NCBI GenBank assembly: GCA_036260105.1
Contig: DATAAN010000128.1
Coordinates: 1 to 24,814 of the forward strand
Direction of reading: 5' to 3'
DNA length: 24,814 bases
Origin: JAJCYE01 sp036260105
GTDB lineage: Bacteria; Actinomycetota; CADDZG01; JAHWKV01
The first letter of the stretch is position 1. Each line of letters opens with the position of its first letter. The notes below the pieces were generated by a model. It ran no database searches and was not told the origin of the DNA. It was given only the letters and a program-made list of their open reading frames with translations. Position numbers and translations under genes: made by a program. Below are positions 13,866 through 21,836 of this stretch, piece after piece.

Positions 13866-14465
13866 ATGGACGGGAAGGCGGCCAGAAGCATCGAGGCGAT
13901 CCTCGACGAATACAACAAACGTCAAAGGGCGGCGAGGCTTGAAATGGAACTCAAGCGGGCACAGCGGGACGACTTTCTTCAGCACTTTGCAGCGACGATC
14001 CAGACCGTGATCCGGCCGGTCATCGATACGACGGCTGAGCTTCTCCGACGGGGGGGCCACGACTACGAGATCGTCCAGAACGACGACGGCCTCCAGTCCG
14101 ACGGCAGGACCCTGAACGCCGCCATCACCTTCACGATCTACCCGAACGGGGTACGACCCACCGATCCGCGCAACCCCGGCCAGCTCGGGTGGCCTCACAT
14201 CGCTTTCTTCGTCAACCCGTCGAAGAACTCCGTCCTGGTGCACGAGAGCGCCATGATGCCCGACATCGGAGGACCTGCCGGGACTGCAGGCGAGTACGTC
14301 CTCGACCAGATAACGCCGGACGTCGTGGAAAAGCACATCGTCAGCGTGCTCTCCCAGGCGATGGGCATCGGCCGCCCCAAGCGGGTCAAGATGCCGAAGG
14401 GCATGCGCAAGCGACCGAATTACGACGAGCCGATCCCCGCTGCCTTCAACTACCTCGCCCGGTAG
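13866..14465 (+). CDS. Unrecognised 199-residue cytoplasmic protein
   Basis: No family recognised. The first ~60 residues are charged and probably helical (IEAILDEYNKRQRAARLEME, then AQRDDFLQHFAATIQTVI). A mixed region follows with a likely beta-sheet (AAITFTIYPNG, HIAFFVNPSKNSVLVHESAMM) and a final helix (DVVEKHIVSVLSQAMG) before a basic tail (KRVKMPKGMRKR). There is no signal peptide, membrane helix or clear catalytic motif. GGAGG at 13851-13855 is 10 nt before the ATG at 13866 but only 1 nt before the ATG at 13857, so the later start is preferred. It follows the reductase by 188 bp and precedes nuoA by 181 bp. Position alone does not give a function. Confidence 0.78.
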   Translation: MDGKAARSIEAILDEYNKRQRAARLEMELKRAQRDDFLQHFAATIQTVIRPVIDTTAELLRRGGHDYEIVQNDDGLQSDGRTLNAAITFTIYPNGVRPTDPRNPGQLGWPHIAFFVNPSKNSVLVHESAMMPDIGGPAGTAGEYVLDQITPDVVEKHIVSVLSQAMGIGRPKRVKMPKGMRKRPNYDEPIPAAFNYLAR

Positions 14466-14586
14466 GACCGTCCTGTAACCAGGGGCGGACCTTCCCCTAC
14501 CGCACTCGCACGCCCGGAACGGCGTGGATTAACCGACCCCGGCGAGGATCCGCGCCATCCTCTTATCGTACGGTCTCCGATGATCG

Positions 14587-14615
14587 CTGGCAGGGGCGTC
14601 CGAGGCCGCTAAATT
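14587..14615 (+). promoter_or_regulatory. Possible promoter of the nuo operon
   Basis: CTGGCA at 14587-14592 (4 of 6 matches to a -35) and TAAATT at 14610-14615 (4 of 6 to a -10) are 17 bp apart. Transcription would start near 14622, about 25 nt before the TTG start of nuoA. The 181-bp gap between 14466 and 14646 shows no other clear signal except short GC-rich complementary runs near 14480-14515 that lack a U tract. Confidence 0.35.
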
Positions 14616-14646
14616 GAGGTTTGCCCGCCCAATCGGAAGGTAAGGC

Positions 14647-15102
14647 TTGGGGTACCTGGCCTCAAGGGGCGGGGGCAGAGCTGTGATAGCTTTCAGTGGT
14701 CTGACGGCTATCGACGAAGGGATTTGGCGCGCAGTGCCGGACGGCTATTTCGGTTCATACCTCACCCTGGGGATCTACGCCTTGGCCATGATCGGCCTCG
14801 TCGCGGGCACCCTCGGCCTGAACCGCCTGGTGTCCCCGAAGGTGCCGACGCGGGAGAAGCTGACGACCTACGAGTCCGGCATGGATCCCATCGGAACGGG
14901 CCAGAGCCAGACCACCATCCGGTACTACATGTTCGCCCTGCTCTTCGTGATCTTCGACGTGGAGGCAGTGTTCCTGTTCCCGTGGGCCGTGGTCTTCGAG
15001 GAGCTGGGGCTGTTCGCCTTCGTCGAGATGGTCATCTTCATCGCCATCCTCGCCCTTGGCTTGCTGTACGCCTGGCGGAAGAAGGTGCTGGACTGGCTTT
15101 GA
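14647..15102 (+). CDS. nuoA: NADH-quinone oxidoreductase subunit A
   Basis: Three membrane helices and the conserved NuoA loop KLTTYESGMDPIG (about residues 71-83), containing the ESG motif. The next helix carries RYYMFALLFVIFDVEAVFLFPWA (split over about 92-114), the family signature with the acidic FDVE. The C-terminal helix ends YAWRKKVLDW. The start at the TTG at 14647 has GGAAGG at 14635-14640. In-frame GTG codons at 14683 and 14734 would shorten it from 151 to 139 or 122 residues, closer to typical NuoA (~120-145), so the N-terminus is uncertain. NuoA is one of the small membrane subunits at the junction of the quinone channel and the proton-pumping arm. It opens the nuo operon. Confidence 0.9.
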   Translation: MGYLASRGGGRAVIAFSGLTAIDEGIWRAVPDGYFGSYLTLGIYALAMIGLVAGTLGLNRLVSPKVPTREKLTTYESGMDPIGTGQSQTTIRYYMFALLFVIFDVEAVFLFPWAVVFEELGLFAFVEMVIFIAILALGLLYAWRKKVLDWL

Positions 15103-15157
15103 TGTCCCGCACGGCGGGCCACCGCCGGCTTCCCCGACGCTTTGTAGAGGAGCACTG

Positions 15158-15703
15158 ATGGCCCAAGATTCAGAGGTAGGAAAAGTAAAGCTCCCCAAGT
15201 CGGTCAGCTTTCTGCTGAACTGGGGACGCAAGTATTCGCTTTGGATGTTCCAGTTCGGGCTGGCCTGCTGCTCGATTGAGTTCATCGCATCTGCCATGCC
15301 CAAGCACGACATCATGCGGCTGGGAGTCATCCCGTACCCCGCCTCGCCCAGGCAGGCGGATCTGATGGTTGTGGCAGGCACAGTGACCGACAAGATGGCC
15401 CCGGCTATCAACCGGGTCTACGAGCAGATGGCCGAGCCGAAGTACGTGATCTCCATGGGTTCGTGCGCAAACTGCGGAGGTCCGTACTGGGACTCCTACT
15501 GCGTCACGAAGGGCATCGACCAAATCATCCCGGTCGATGTCTACGTCCCGGGTTGCCCGCCCCGGCCGGAGGGACTGCTCGGCGGAATCATCCGCCTGCA
15601 GAACATGATCCAGGGCGAAAACATCAAAGAGAAATGGCAGGGTAGTGAGCACACTGGAAAGATCCCTCAGGTCATCGGAACGGGTCGAGCCGGAGGTATT
15701 TAG
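15158..15703 (+). CDS. nuoB: NADH-quinone oxidoreductase subunit B
   Basis: A 181-residue subunit that carries cluster N2, the last iron-sulfur cluster before quinone. Ligand Cys are the tandem pair in LACCSIEF (Cys37, Cys38), Cys103 in GSCANCGG and Cys133 in VPGCPPRPE, all conserved. The ATG at 15158 has AGAGGAG upstream and lies 55 bp after nuoA. Upstream in-frame sequence is non-family and overlaps nuoA. The 3' end overlaps nuoC by 59 bp in another frame, so the C-terminal tail (GSEHTGKIPQVIGTG) is encoded in shared DNA. Confidence 0.95.
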   Translation: MAQDSEVGKVKLPKSVSFLLNWGRKYSLWMFQFGLACCSIEFIASAMPKHDIMRLGVIPYPASPRQADLMVVAGTVTDKMAPAINRVYEQMAEPKYVISMGSCANCGGPYWDSYCVTKGIDQIIPVDVYVPGCPPRPEGLLGGIIRLQNMIQGENIKEKWQGSEHTGKIPQVIGTGRAGGI

Positions 15704-16196
15704 CCGGCGGGTCTCCTCAAAGCTTGGGGACCTGGCGAGTGGAGTCGAGGTCAACTACGGACACGTCTGGGCGACGGTCGAGCCGGCGCGCATAGTCGAC
15801 GCCGTCCGGACGCTTCGGGAGGACCCCGAGCTTGCCTGCACCTACTTCACCTTCCTGTCGGGCGTCGACTGGGAGGACCAGGGCTTCGAGGTGATAGTCA
15901 TGGTGTACTCCGTGGTTTTTTCGAACACGGTCGGCATCAAGGTGCCCCTCCCAGCCGTAAACCCGAGCATGCCGACCATCACCGGCGTCTTCCGCAGCGC
16001 CGACTGGCACGAGCGGGAGACGCACGAGATGTTCGGCATCCACTTCGAGGGCCACCCCAACCTCGTGAAGCTGTACCTGCCGCCGGACTTCGTCGGCCAC
16101 CCGCTGCTGAAGAGCTTCAAGCTCGCCAGCCGGGTGTTCAAGCCGTGGCCGGGCGCCAAGGATCCATCGGAAGCCGCCGGAGGAGGAAGGGCGTGA
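15645..16196 (+). CDS. nuoC: NADH-quinone oxidoreductase subunit C
   Basis: A 183-residue subunit of the connecting module. The family signature is at about residues 120-131: DWHERETHEMFGI in place of the more usual DWxEREtyDMFGI. The following HPNLVKLYLPPDFVGHPLLKSF (split over 137-158) is typical. The start is GTG at 15645; no ATG, GTG or TTG follows in frame before the conserved domain, so the 59-bp overlap with nuoB seems real. The stop overlaps the nuoD GTG by 4 bp. It is a separate protein, not fused to NuoD as in E. coli. Confidence 0.93.
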   Translation: MSTLERSLRSSERVEPEVFSRRVSSKLGDLASGVEVNYGHVWATVEPARIVDAVRTLREDPELACTYFTFLSGVDWEDQGFEVIVMVYSVVFSNTVGIKVPLPAVNPSMPTITGVFRSADWHERETHEMFGIHFEGHPNLVKLYLPPDFVGHPLLKSFKLASRVFKPWPGAKDPSEAAGGGRA

Positions 16197-17353
16197 GCAG
16201 CCTCATCCCCACCACGGACCGCTGGCTGAGCGAGGCGCGCCTCGCCTCGGACGGGACCCTGCGGACGGAGGAGATGGTGCTCAACATCGGGCCGCAGCAC
16301 CCGGCGACCCATGGAGTCCTCCGGGTCGTCGTCACCCTCGACGGCGAGAGGATCGTCGAGGCGACGCCGGTTGTCGGCTACATGCACCGAGGGCACGAGA
16401 AGCTGTTCGAGCAGCGTGACTTCCGGCAGATCACCAACCTCTGCTCCCGAATGGACTGGCTCTCCGGCCTCAACAACGAGATCCCAGCCGCGCTCGCCGT
16501 CGAACGGCTGATGGGGCTGGAGGTTCCCCGGCGGGCGACATACCTGCGGGTGATCATCGCCGAGACGAACCGGATCCTGAACCACCTGATGTTCACGGGG
16601 TCGTTCGGCCTGGAGCTGGGAGCGACCACCCCGGTGATGTACGCCTTCCGGGAGCGAGAGATGTTGCAAAAGGCGATGGAGATGGCCACCGGGGGCCGGC
16701 TGCACTTCGGGTTCATCCGCCCGGGAGGGCTGAAGGAGGACGTACCTCGGGGGTGGGTCGATACGACCCTTAAGGGAATCCGGCAGCTGCAGCGGGCCAT
16801 TCCCGACTACGAGGAGCTGCTGGTCGGCAACGAGATCTTCAAGGCCCGGACGGTCGGCGTAGGGATCCTGGACCCGGATCTCGCCCTCGAGTACGGGGTG
16901 TCAGGGCCGCTTCTGCGGGGGAGCGGGATTCCCTACGACGTACGGAAGGCAGAGCCCTACCTGAACTACGACGAGTTCGACTTCGACATCCCGGTCGGCC
17001 CGCACGGCGACTCGTTCGACCGATATTGGGTGCTGATACAGGAGATGAGGGAGTCGGCGAAGATCGTCGAGCAGGCTCTCATGGGTTTGCCCTCGGGGTC
17101 GCACATCGGGCAGGTGCCCAAGCGCCTGACGATTCCCAAGGGCGCGATCTGGGCGAAGGCGGAGAACCCGCTGGGCGAGCTCGGGTACTACATCATCTCC
17201 GATGGTGAGGCCAAGCCCTACCGGATGAAGGCGAGGACGCCTTCCTTCAACAACATCTCCGTCGTCCCGCACATGCTTAGAGGCGCGTACGTCCCGGACA
17301 TGGTGGCCATCCTCGGCAGCATGTTCTTCGTCGTCGGGGACATCGACCGGTGA
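16193..17353 (+). CDS. nuoD: NADH-quinone oxidoreductase subunit D
   Basis: A 386-residue subunit forming the quinone pocket with NuoB. GPQHPATHG (about 33-41) contains the conserved His near the quinone headgroup; GYMHRGHEK (62-70) and the C-terminal DIDR ending are family standard. The conserved Tyr of the DYLS motif, which binds quinone in studied enzymes, is Trp89 here (RMDWLSGLNNE). That version, with the downstream NHLMFTGSFGLELGA segment, resembles the NuoD of actinobacterial nuo clusters that lack EFG, as I remember them. The start is GTG at 16193, in a GTGA overlap with nuoC and after a strong GGAGGAGGAAGG. It overlaps nuoH by 4 bp where nuoE, nuoF and nuoG would lie in a 14-gene operon. 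Confidence 0.95.
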   Translation: MSSLIPTTDRWLSEARLASDGTLRTEEMVLNIGPQHPATHGVLRVVVTLDGERIVEATPVVGYMHRGHEKLFEQRDFRQITNLCSRMDWLSGLNNEIPAALAVERLMGLEVPRRATYLRVIIAETNRILNHLMFTGSFGLELGATTPVMYAFREREMLQKAMEMATGGRLHFGFIRPGGLKEDVPRGWVDTTLKGIRQLQRAIPDYEELLVGNEIFKARTVGVGILDPDLALEYGVSGPLLRGSGIPYDVRKAEPYLNYDEFDFDIPVGPHGDSFDRYWVLIQEMRESAKIVEQALMGLPSGSHIGQVPKRLTIPKGAIWAKAENPLGELGYYIISDGEAKPYRMKARTPSFNNISVVPHMLRGAYVPDMVAILGSMFFVVGDIDR

Positions 17354-18363
17354 TAGCCGAGGCCCTCTCCAACTCGTACGTCCAGCTGGGCCTGAAGATG
17401 TCGGTCCTGCTCATCCTGCTGCCGGCGACCCTCGTCCTGGGCTGGGTGGAGCTGAAGATCGGCGCGCACATGCAGGCCCGGCTCGGTCCGATGTACCCCG
17501 GCGGCTTTCACGGCTGGGCGCAGACGCTGGCCGACGGCATCAAGTTCGTCCTGAAGGAGAACATCATCCCGAAAAACGTCGACAAGGCGGTCTTCTCGAT
17601 GGTGCCGTACGTCACGATGCTCGGCGCGGCCCTCAGCTTCGTCGTGATCCCGGCGGGCCGGAACCTCGTCATCGAGGACCTGGAGGTCGGAGTCTTCTAC
17701 GTCCTCGCCGCGTCGTCGGTGGGCGTCATCGGCATCCTCATGGCCGGCTGGGCGTCGGCCAACAAGTACTCGCTTCTCGGGGCTCTGCGGGCCGCCGCCC
17801 AGCTGATCGCCTACGAGCTCCCCCTGGTGCTCGCGGTCGCCGCCGTTGCCATGATGGCGGGCTCGCTCTCGCTGATCGACATCGTGGAATCTCAGAAGCA
17901 GATAGAGATCGCCGGCTTCTACATCCCCTTCCTGCCCTTCCAGATCGTCGGTTTCTTCGTGTTCCTCACCGCCGCAACCGCCGAGCTGACCCGGCCTCCG
18001 TTCGACATGCCGGTCGCGGAAGCCGAGCTGATCACCGGCGCCTTCACCGAGTACACCGGCATCCGGTTTGCCTTCAGCGTCTTCGCCGCCGAGTACATCG
18101 CCATGATCGGCCTGGCGGCACTCGGCGCCACGCTGTTTCTGGGAGGCTACGCCCCGCCCCACCGGGCGCTGGACTTCGTTCCGGGCATCGTCTGGCTGAT
18201 TGCCAAGACGGTGACTATCCTCTTCCTGCTGATCTGGGTTCGGTGGACCTATCCTCGTCTGCGTGAGGATCAGCTGCAGAAGTTCGCCTGGAAGTTTCTG
18301 ATCCCGCTGTCGCTGGTGAACATCCTTGCCACCGGCGCGCTGAAGCTGACCCCGTGGATCTGA
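17350..18363 (+). CDS. nuoH: NADH-quinone oxidoreductase subunit H
   Basis: A 337-residue, eight-helix subunit that anchors the peripheral arm. Conserved pieces include RLGPMYPGGFHGWAQTLADGIK (split near 40-60), YELPLVLAV (helix 5) and the charged loop RPPFDMPVAEAELITGAFTEY (from about 217), whose acidic residues line the quinone entry channel. The GTG at 17350 overlaps the stop of nuoD. The length matches the family (~325-345). It couples quinone reduction to the proton pumps. Confidence 0.95.
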   Translation: MIAEALSNSYVQLGLKMSVLLILLPATLVLGWVELKIGAHMQARLGPMYPGGFHGWAQTLADGIKFVLKENIIPKNVDKAVFSMVPYVTMLGAALSFVVIPAGRNLVIEDLEVGVFYVLAASSVGVIGILMAGWASANKYSLLGALRAAAQLIAYELPLVLAVAAVAMMAGSLSLIDIVESQKQIEIAGFYIPFLPFQIVGFFVFLTAATAELTRPPFDMPVAEAELITGAFTEYTGIRFAFSVFAAEYIAMIGLAALGATLFLGGYAPPHRALDFVPGIVWLIAKTVTILFLLIWVRWTYPRLREDQLQKFAWKFLIPLSLVNILATGALKLTPWI

Positions 18364-18382
18364 GGAGTCGAAGGAGAACGCC

Positions 18383-18976
18383 ATGGCGGTGACGACCGGA
18401 AGCCAAATAGACGAGCTGGTTCCCCGTAAGGAGCTGAAGACGCTCGAGCCGGGGAAGGTGAAGAAGACCACCTTCGGCATCGGGCTGCTCAAAGGCCTGG
18501 GGGTGACGCTGCGCCACATGCTCACGCCGGCCGTCACCATCCAGTACCCCGACGAGGTGGACGAGCTGCCGCCCCGCTCCCGCGGGATCATCGCCCTCAA
18601 GGAGGAGAACTGCACCGTCTGCATGCTGTGCGCCCGGGAGTGTCCCGACTGGTGCATCTATATAGAAGGACACAAGTCGGTGCGGGAGAGCTCCACCGGG
18701 AAGCGCGGGAAGAAGGTCAACATCCTGGACCGGTTCGCCATCGACTACGCGCTTTGCATGTACTGCGGCATCTGCGTGGAGGTCTGCCCGTACGACGCCC
18801 TTTTCTGGGGCCAGCTCGACAACTACTCGGAGCACGACGTCACCCAGCTGACGCACGAGATGGACCAGCTGAACCAGTGGATGTACCACGTGCCTCCGCC
18901 GGTGGAGCTGGAGATCGGCGCCGAGGGGCCGGCGGTCAAGCCGGCCGCAGGCGACGCCAAGAAAGGCGAGGAGTAG
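18383..18976 (+). CDS. nuoI: NADH-quinone oxidoreductase subunit I (2[4Fe-4S])
   Basis: A 197-residue subunit with two [4Fe-4S] motifs, CTVCMLCARECP (Cys77, 80, 83, 87) and CMYCGICVEVCP (Cys125, 128, 131, 135), for clusters N6a and N6b. The N-terminal amphipathic part (FGIGLLKGLGVTLRHML) matches the membrane-facing helix of the family. The loop between motifs carries a basic insert (RESSTGKRGKKV). The C-terminal tail is long and acidic to mixed (GAEGPAVKPAAGDAKKGEE). AAGGAG precedes the ATG at 18383, 19 bp after nuoH. With no NuoEFG, this would be the outermost iron-sulfur subunit and the likely entry point for an external donor such as ferredoxin. Confidence 0.95.
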   Translation: MAVTTGSQIDELVPRKELKTLEPGKVKKTTFGIGLLKGLGVTLRHMLTPAVTIQYPDEVDELPPRSRGIIALKEENCTVCMLCARECPDWCIYIEGHKSVRESSTGKRGKKVNILDRFAIDYALCMYCGICVEVCPYDALFWGQLDNYSEHDVTQLTHEMDQLNQWMYHVPPPVELEIGAEGPAVKPAAGDAKKGEE

Positions 18977-18977
18977 C

Positions 18978-19463
18978 TTGCAGGGACTCGTCTTCCTGAT
19001 CGTTGCCGCGGTCTCCGGCTTGGCGGCGGTACGGCTGGTCACCAACAAGAACCTGGTGCACGCCGCCCTCTACCTGGTCGTGACCCTGTTGGGCATGGCT
19101 ATCGTCTTCCTGATCCTCACCGCCGAGTTCGTCGCCTGGGTCCAGGTGCTGATCTACGTGGGAGCGGTGATCGTCCTGCTGCTTTTCGGCTTGATGCTCA
19201 CCCGGGCCCAGATCGGCAAGACGGCGCTGGACCGGCAGCAGCGCTGGATCGCGGCGCCGGTTGCCCTGGTGCTGTTCGGTGTCACCACCCCGGTGCTCTG
19301 GAGGTACTTCGACGGGGCGACCATCGACCTCGGCCGGCAGACCGGCAACACCGCCGAGTTGGGGAACGAGATTTTCACCAACTTCGTCCTGCCGTTCGAG
19401 ATCGTGTCGGTTCTCCTTCTGGCCGCGCTGGTCGGCGCAGTCTTCCTGGCGAAACGGGACTAG
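18978..19463 (+). CDS. nuoJ: NADH-quinone oxidoreductase subunit J
   Basis: A 161-residue five-helix subunit. The conserved helix 3 region AEFVAWVQVLIYVGAVIVLLLFG (split over about 49-71) contains the Tyr and Gly of the pi-bulge known for this subunit. NKNLVHAALYLV in helix 2 is also typical. The start is TTG at 18978, 1 bp after the nuoI stop, with GGCGAGGAG upstream overlapping the end of nuoI. The stop is directly followed by the nuoK ATG. It lies in the membrane arm between NuoH and NuoN. Confidence 0.93.
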   Translation: MQGLVFLIVAAVSGLAAVRLVTNKNLVHAALYLVVTLLGMAIVFLILTAEFVAWVQVLIYVGAVIVLLLFGLMLTRAQIGKTALDRQQRWIAAPVALVLFGVTTPVLWRYFDGATIDLGRQTGNTAELGNEIFTNFVLPFEIVSVLLLAALVGAVFLAKRD

Positions 19464-19769
19464 ATGCCGCTCAACTGGATCCTGGTGCTGACCACCTTCC
19501 TCTTCTGTGTAGGCGTCTACGGCGTGCTCGCCCGCCGCAACGCGGTGATCGTGCTGATGTCGGTCGAGCTCATGCTGAATGCGGTGAACCTTAACTTCAT
19601 CGCCTTCAACGGGGTGGTCGGCGACGACCGCCTGATCGGCCAGGTGTTCGCCCTCTTCGTGATCGCCATCGCAGCCGCCGAGCTGGGCGTCGGCCTGGCC
19701 ATCGTGCTGCTCATCTACCGGAACAGCTTCACGGTCTCGCTCGATGAGGTGAACCTCCTCAAATGGTGA
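19464..19769 (+). CDS. nuoK: NADH-quinone oxidoreductase subunit K
   Basis: A 101-residue, three-helix subunit of the standard length. The two membrane glutamates needed for proton transfer are present at Glu35 (VLMSVELMLNAVNL) and Glu73 (IAAAELGVGLAIVLL). It starts immediately after the nuoJ stop and ends overlapping the nuoL start. It belongs to the antiporter-like part of the membrane arm. Confidence 0.95.
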   Translation: MPLNWILVLTTFLFCVGVYGVLARRNAVIVLMSVELMLNAVNLNFIAFNGVVGDDRLIGQVFALFVIAIAAAELGVGLAIVLLIYRNSFTVSLDEVNLLKW

Positions 19770-21811
19770 CCGTCCTCGCCACTGCAGCCGAGCACGGCGG
19801 TGAAGCCGCGGCTTCCGCCGGCGGCGGAGGTGCCATGGAGATGGCATTCGTCGTCCCGGTGATCGCCATGGCCTCGGCCGCCCTCATCTGGGCCATCGGC
19901 AAGCGCTTTCCGCGAAGGGGCGCCGAGATCGGCGTGGGCGCCATGGTGGCCGTCCTGCTCGGGTCGCTGCTCGTCTTCTTCGACACCATCCGCCACATCG
20001 GCGCCGACCCCGACTTCCACGGTTTCGAGCGGGCGGTCACGTGGATGAACTTCGGCCCCGACTCGACGCTGGAGCTCGGCTTCCACGTCGACGGGCTCAC
20101 CGCGGTGCTGATGGTAGTCGTCGGCTTCGTGGCCCTCATGGTCCACCTGTACGCCGCCTCCTACATGAAGGGGGACGTACGGGTCACCCACTTCTTCGCC
20201 ACGCTGTCGCTGTTCACCGCTTCGATGCTGAACCTGGTCCTGGCGAACAACATGCTGCAGATGCTGCTCGGCTGGGAGGGCATGGGCATCTGCTCCTACC
20301 TGCTGATCGGCCACTGGTGGGAGAAGCACGAGAACTCCTCGGCCGCCATCAAGGCCTTCCTGACAACACGCGTCGGTGACGTCGGCTTCATGTTCGGCAT
20401 CTTCGTGCTGTTCTGGGCCGCCCGCAGCTTCAACGTCGCCCAGATAAACGAGATGGCGGCGGCGGGCGACATCGCCCGGGGAACGCTGACCGTCGCTGCG
20501 GTTCTGCTGTTCTGCGGCGCCATCGGCAAGTCGGCGCAGTTCCCCCTGCACACCTGGCTGCCCGACGCCATGGCCGGTCCCACGCCGGTGTCGGCACTTA
20601 TCCACGCCGCGACCATGGTGGTCGCAGGCGTCTACCTGGTCGCCCGGATGTTTCCGGTGTTCGACAACGCTTCCGACATCGCCCTGGACGAGGTGGCGAT
20701 CATCGGATCCATAACCATGGTTATCGCAGCGCTGCTGGCGCTGGTCCAGCAGGACCTCAAGAGGGTTCTTGCTTACTCGACCATCTCGCAGCTGGCGTAC
20801 ATGATCGGCGGCCTCGGAGTCGGCGCCTACACGGCGAGCGTGTTTCACATCTGGACGCACGCCTGGTTCAAGGCCCTGCTTTTCCTCGGCGCCGGCTCGG
20901 TGATCCACGCCGTGCACTCCAACAACATGACCGACATGGGCGGGCTGTTCAAGAAGATGCCCATCACCTCGATCACCTTCATCATCGGCGGCCTGGCGCT
21001 CGCCGCCTTCCCGCCCTTCGCCGGCTTCTGGTCGAAGGACGAGCTGGTCACGGGAGCTTACGAAGCGGCAACCCACGGCAGCACGGCGGGGATGATCACC
21101 TTCATCGCCATGATGCTGACCGCCTTCCTCACCGCGTGCTATGTCGCCCGCATGCTGGCGCTCACCTTCTTCGGGGCGCCGAAGTACGACGAGAAGCACG
21201 TGCACCCCCACGAGAGCCCCCGCCTCATGACCTACCCGCTTATTGCACTGGCGGTCCTTGCGGTGGCCGGCGGCTGGGTGGGCATCCCGGGCGACCTCAA
21301 CCAGTTCGGCACCTGGGTCCATTACGGGGAGGAGCACGCCGCCTTCAACCCGATGATCGCCATCGCATCCACCGGCCTGGCCCTGGCCGGCTTCGCCGTG
21401 GGCTGGGCGATCTTCCGCTTGGGCCGGGTCAAGGTCGACCTGCAGCGGACCGCCCTGGCGCCGTTCTACCGGCTGCTGCTGAACAAGTACTACCTGGACG
21501 AGATCTACTTCCGGGGCATCGTCCGGCCGGTGCGGGATGGCTTGTCCCGGGCGGCCTACTGGGTCAACCAGCACGTGCTCGACGGGGTGGTCAACGCGGC
21601 GGGGATCGTGGCGGTCAAGTCCGGCACCTTCGCGTACCGGGATGTCGACCAGGGCCTTATCGACGGGCTAGTGAACAACCTCGCCCGGTTCGCCGGTCTC
21701 GCGGGTGACAAGCTCAAGTTCTGGCAGACCGGCAACATGCAGCGCTACGCGGCGGCGATGTTCCTCGGAGTCGCCACGCTCGTCGGCGCCTTTGCCTTTT
21801 TCCGCTTCTAA
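19763..21811 (+). CDS. nuoL: NADH-quinone oxidoreductase subunit L
   Basis: A 682-residue proton-pumping subunit. It contains LGWEGMGICSYLLIG with the key Glu in helix 5, the broken-helix region GKSAQFPLHTWLPDAM (about 255-270), PTPVSALIHAATMV, and a later YSTISQLAYM segment. The C-terminal ~130 residues form the long lateral helix and final anchor typical of NuoL. The N-terminus has an extra Ala/Gly-rich stretch (EAAASAGGGG, about 14-23) before helix 1. The ATG at 19763 overlaps nuoK by 7 bp; the GTG at 19766 would give a 4-bp overlap and is equally good. It is the most distal pump of the membrane arm. Confidence 0.95.
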   Translation: MVTVLATAAEHGGEAAASAGGGGAMEMAFVVPVIAMASAALIWAIGKRFPRRGAEIGVGAMVAVLLGSLLVFFDTIRHIGADPDFHGFERAVTWMNFGPDSTLELGFHVDGLTAVLMVVVGFVALMVHLYAASYMKGDVRVTHFFATLSLFTASMLNLVLANNMLQMLLGWEGMGICSYLLIGHWWEKHENSSAAIKAFLTTRVGDVGFMFGIFVLFWAARSFNVAQINEMAAAGDIARGTLTVAAVLLFCGAIGKSAQFPLHTWLPDAMAGPTPVSALIHAATMVVAGVYLVARMFPVFDNASDIALDEVAIIGSITMVIAALLALVQQDLKRVLAYSTISQLAYMIGGLGVGAYTASVFHIWTHAWFKALLFLGAGSVIHAVHSNNMTDMGGLFKKMPITSITFIIGGLALAAFPPFAGFWSKDELVTGAYEAATHGSTAGMITFIAMMLTAFLTACYVARMLALTFFGAPKYDEKHVHPHESPRLMTYPLIALAVLAVAGGWVGIPGDLNQFGTWVHYGEEHAAFNPMIAIASTGLALAGFAVGWAIFRLGRVKVDLQRTALAPFYRLLLNKYYLDEIYFRGIVRPVRDGLSRAAYWVNQHVLDGVVNAAGIVAVKSGTFAYRDVDQGLIDGLVNNLARFAGLAGDKLKFWQTGNMQRYAAAMFLGVATLVGAFAFFRF

Positions 21812-21836
21812 CGGCTGACGACACGACGGAGGACCT

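Noticed and set aside
14480..14515. Possible terminator after the 199-residue gene
   Set aside because: Short complementary runs (AGGGG with CCCCT, GGGCG with CGCCC) compete with each other and no T tract follows.
17218..18657. A 479-codon minus-strand frame across nuoD, nuoH and nuoI
   Set aside because: Antisense shadow of three well-supported genes, with low-complexity charged composition.
19715..21574. A 619-codon open frame on the minus strand across nuoL
   Set aside because: It is antisense to a clear nuoL, with a Gly/Arg/His/Asp-rich composition typical of GC-rich shadow frames and no family motif.
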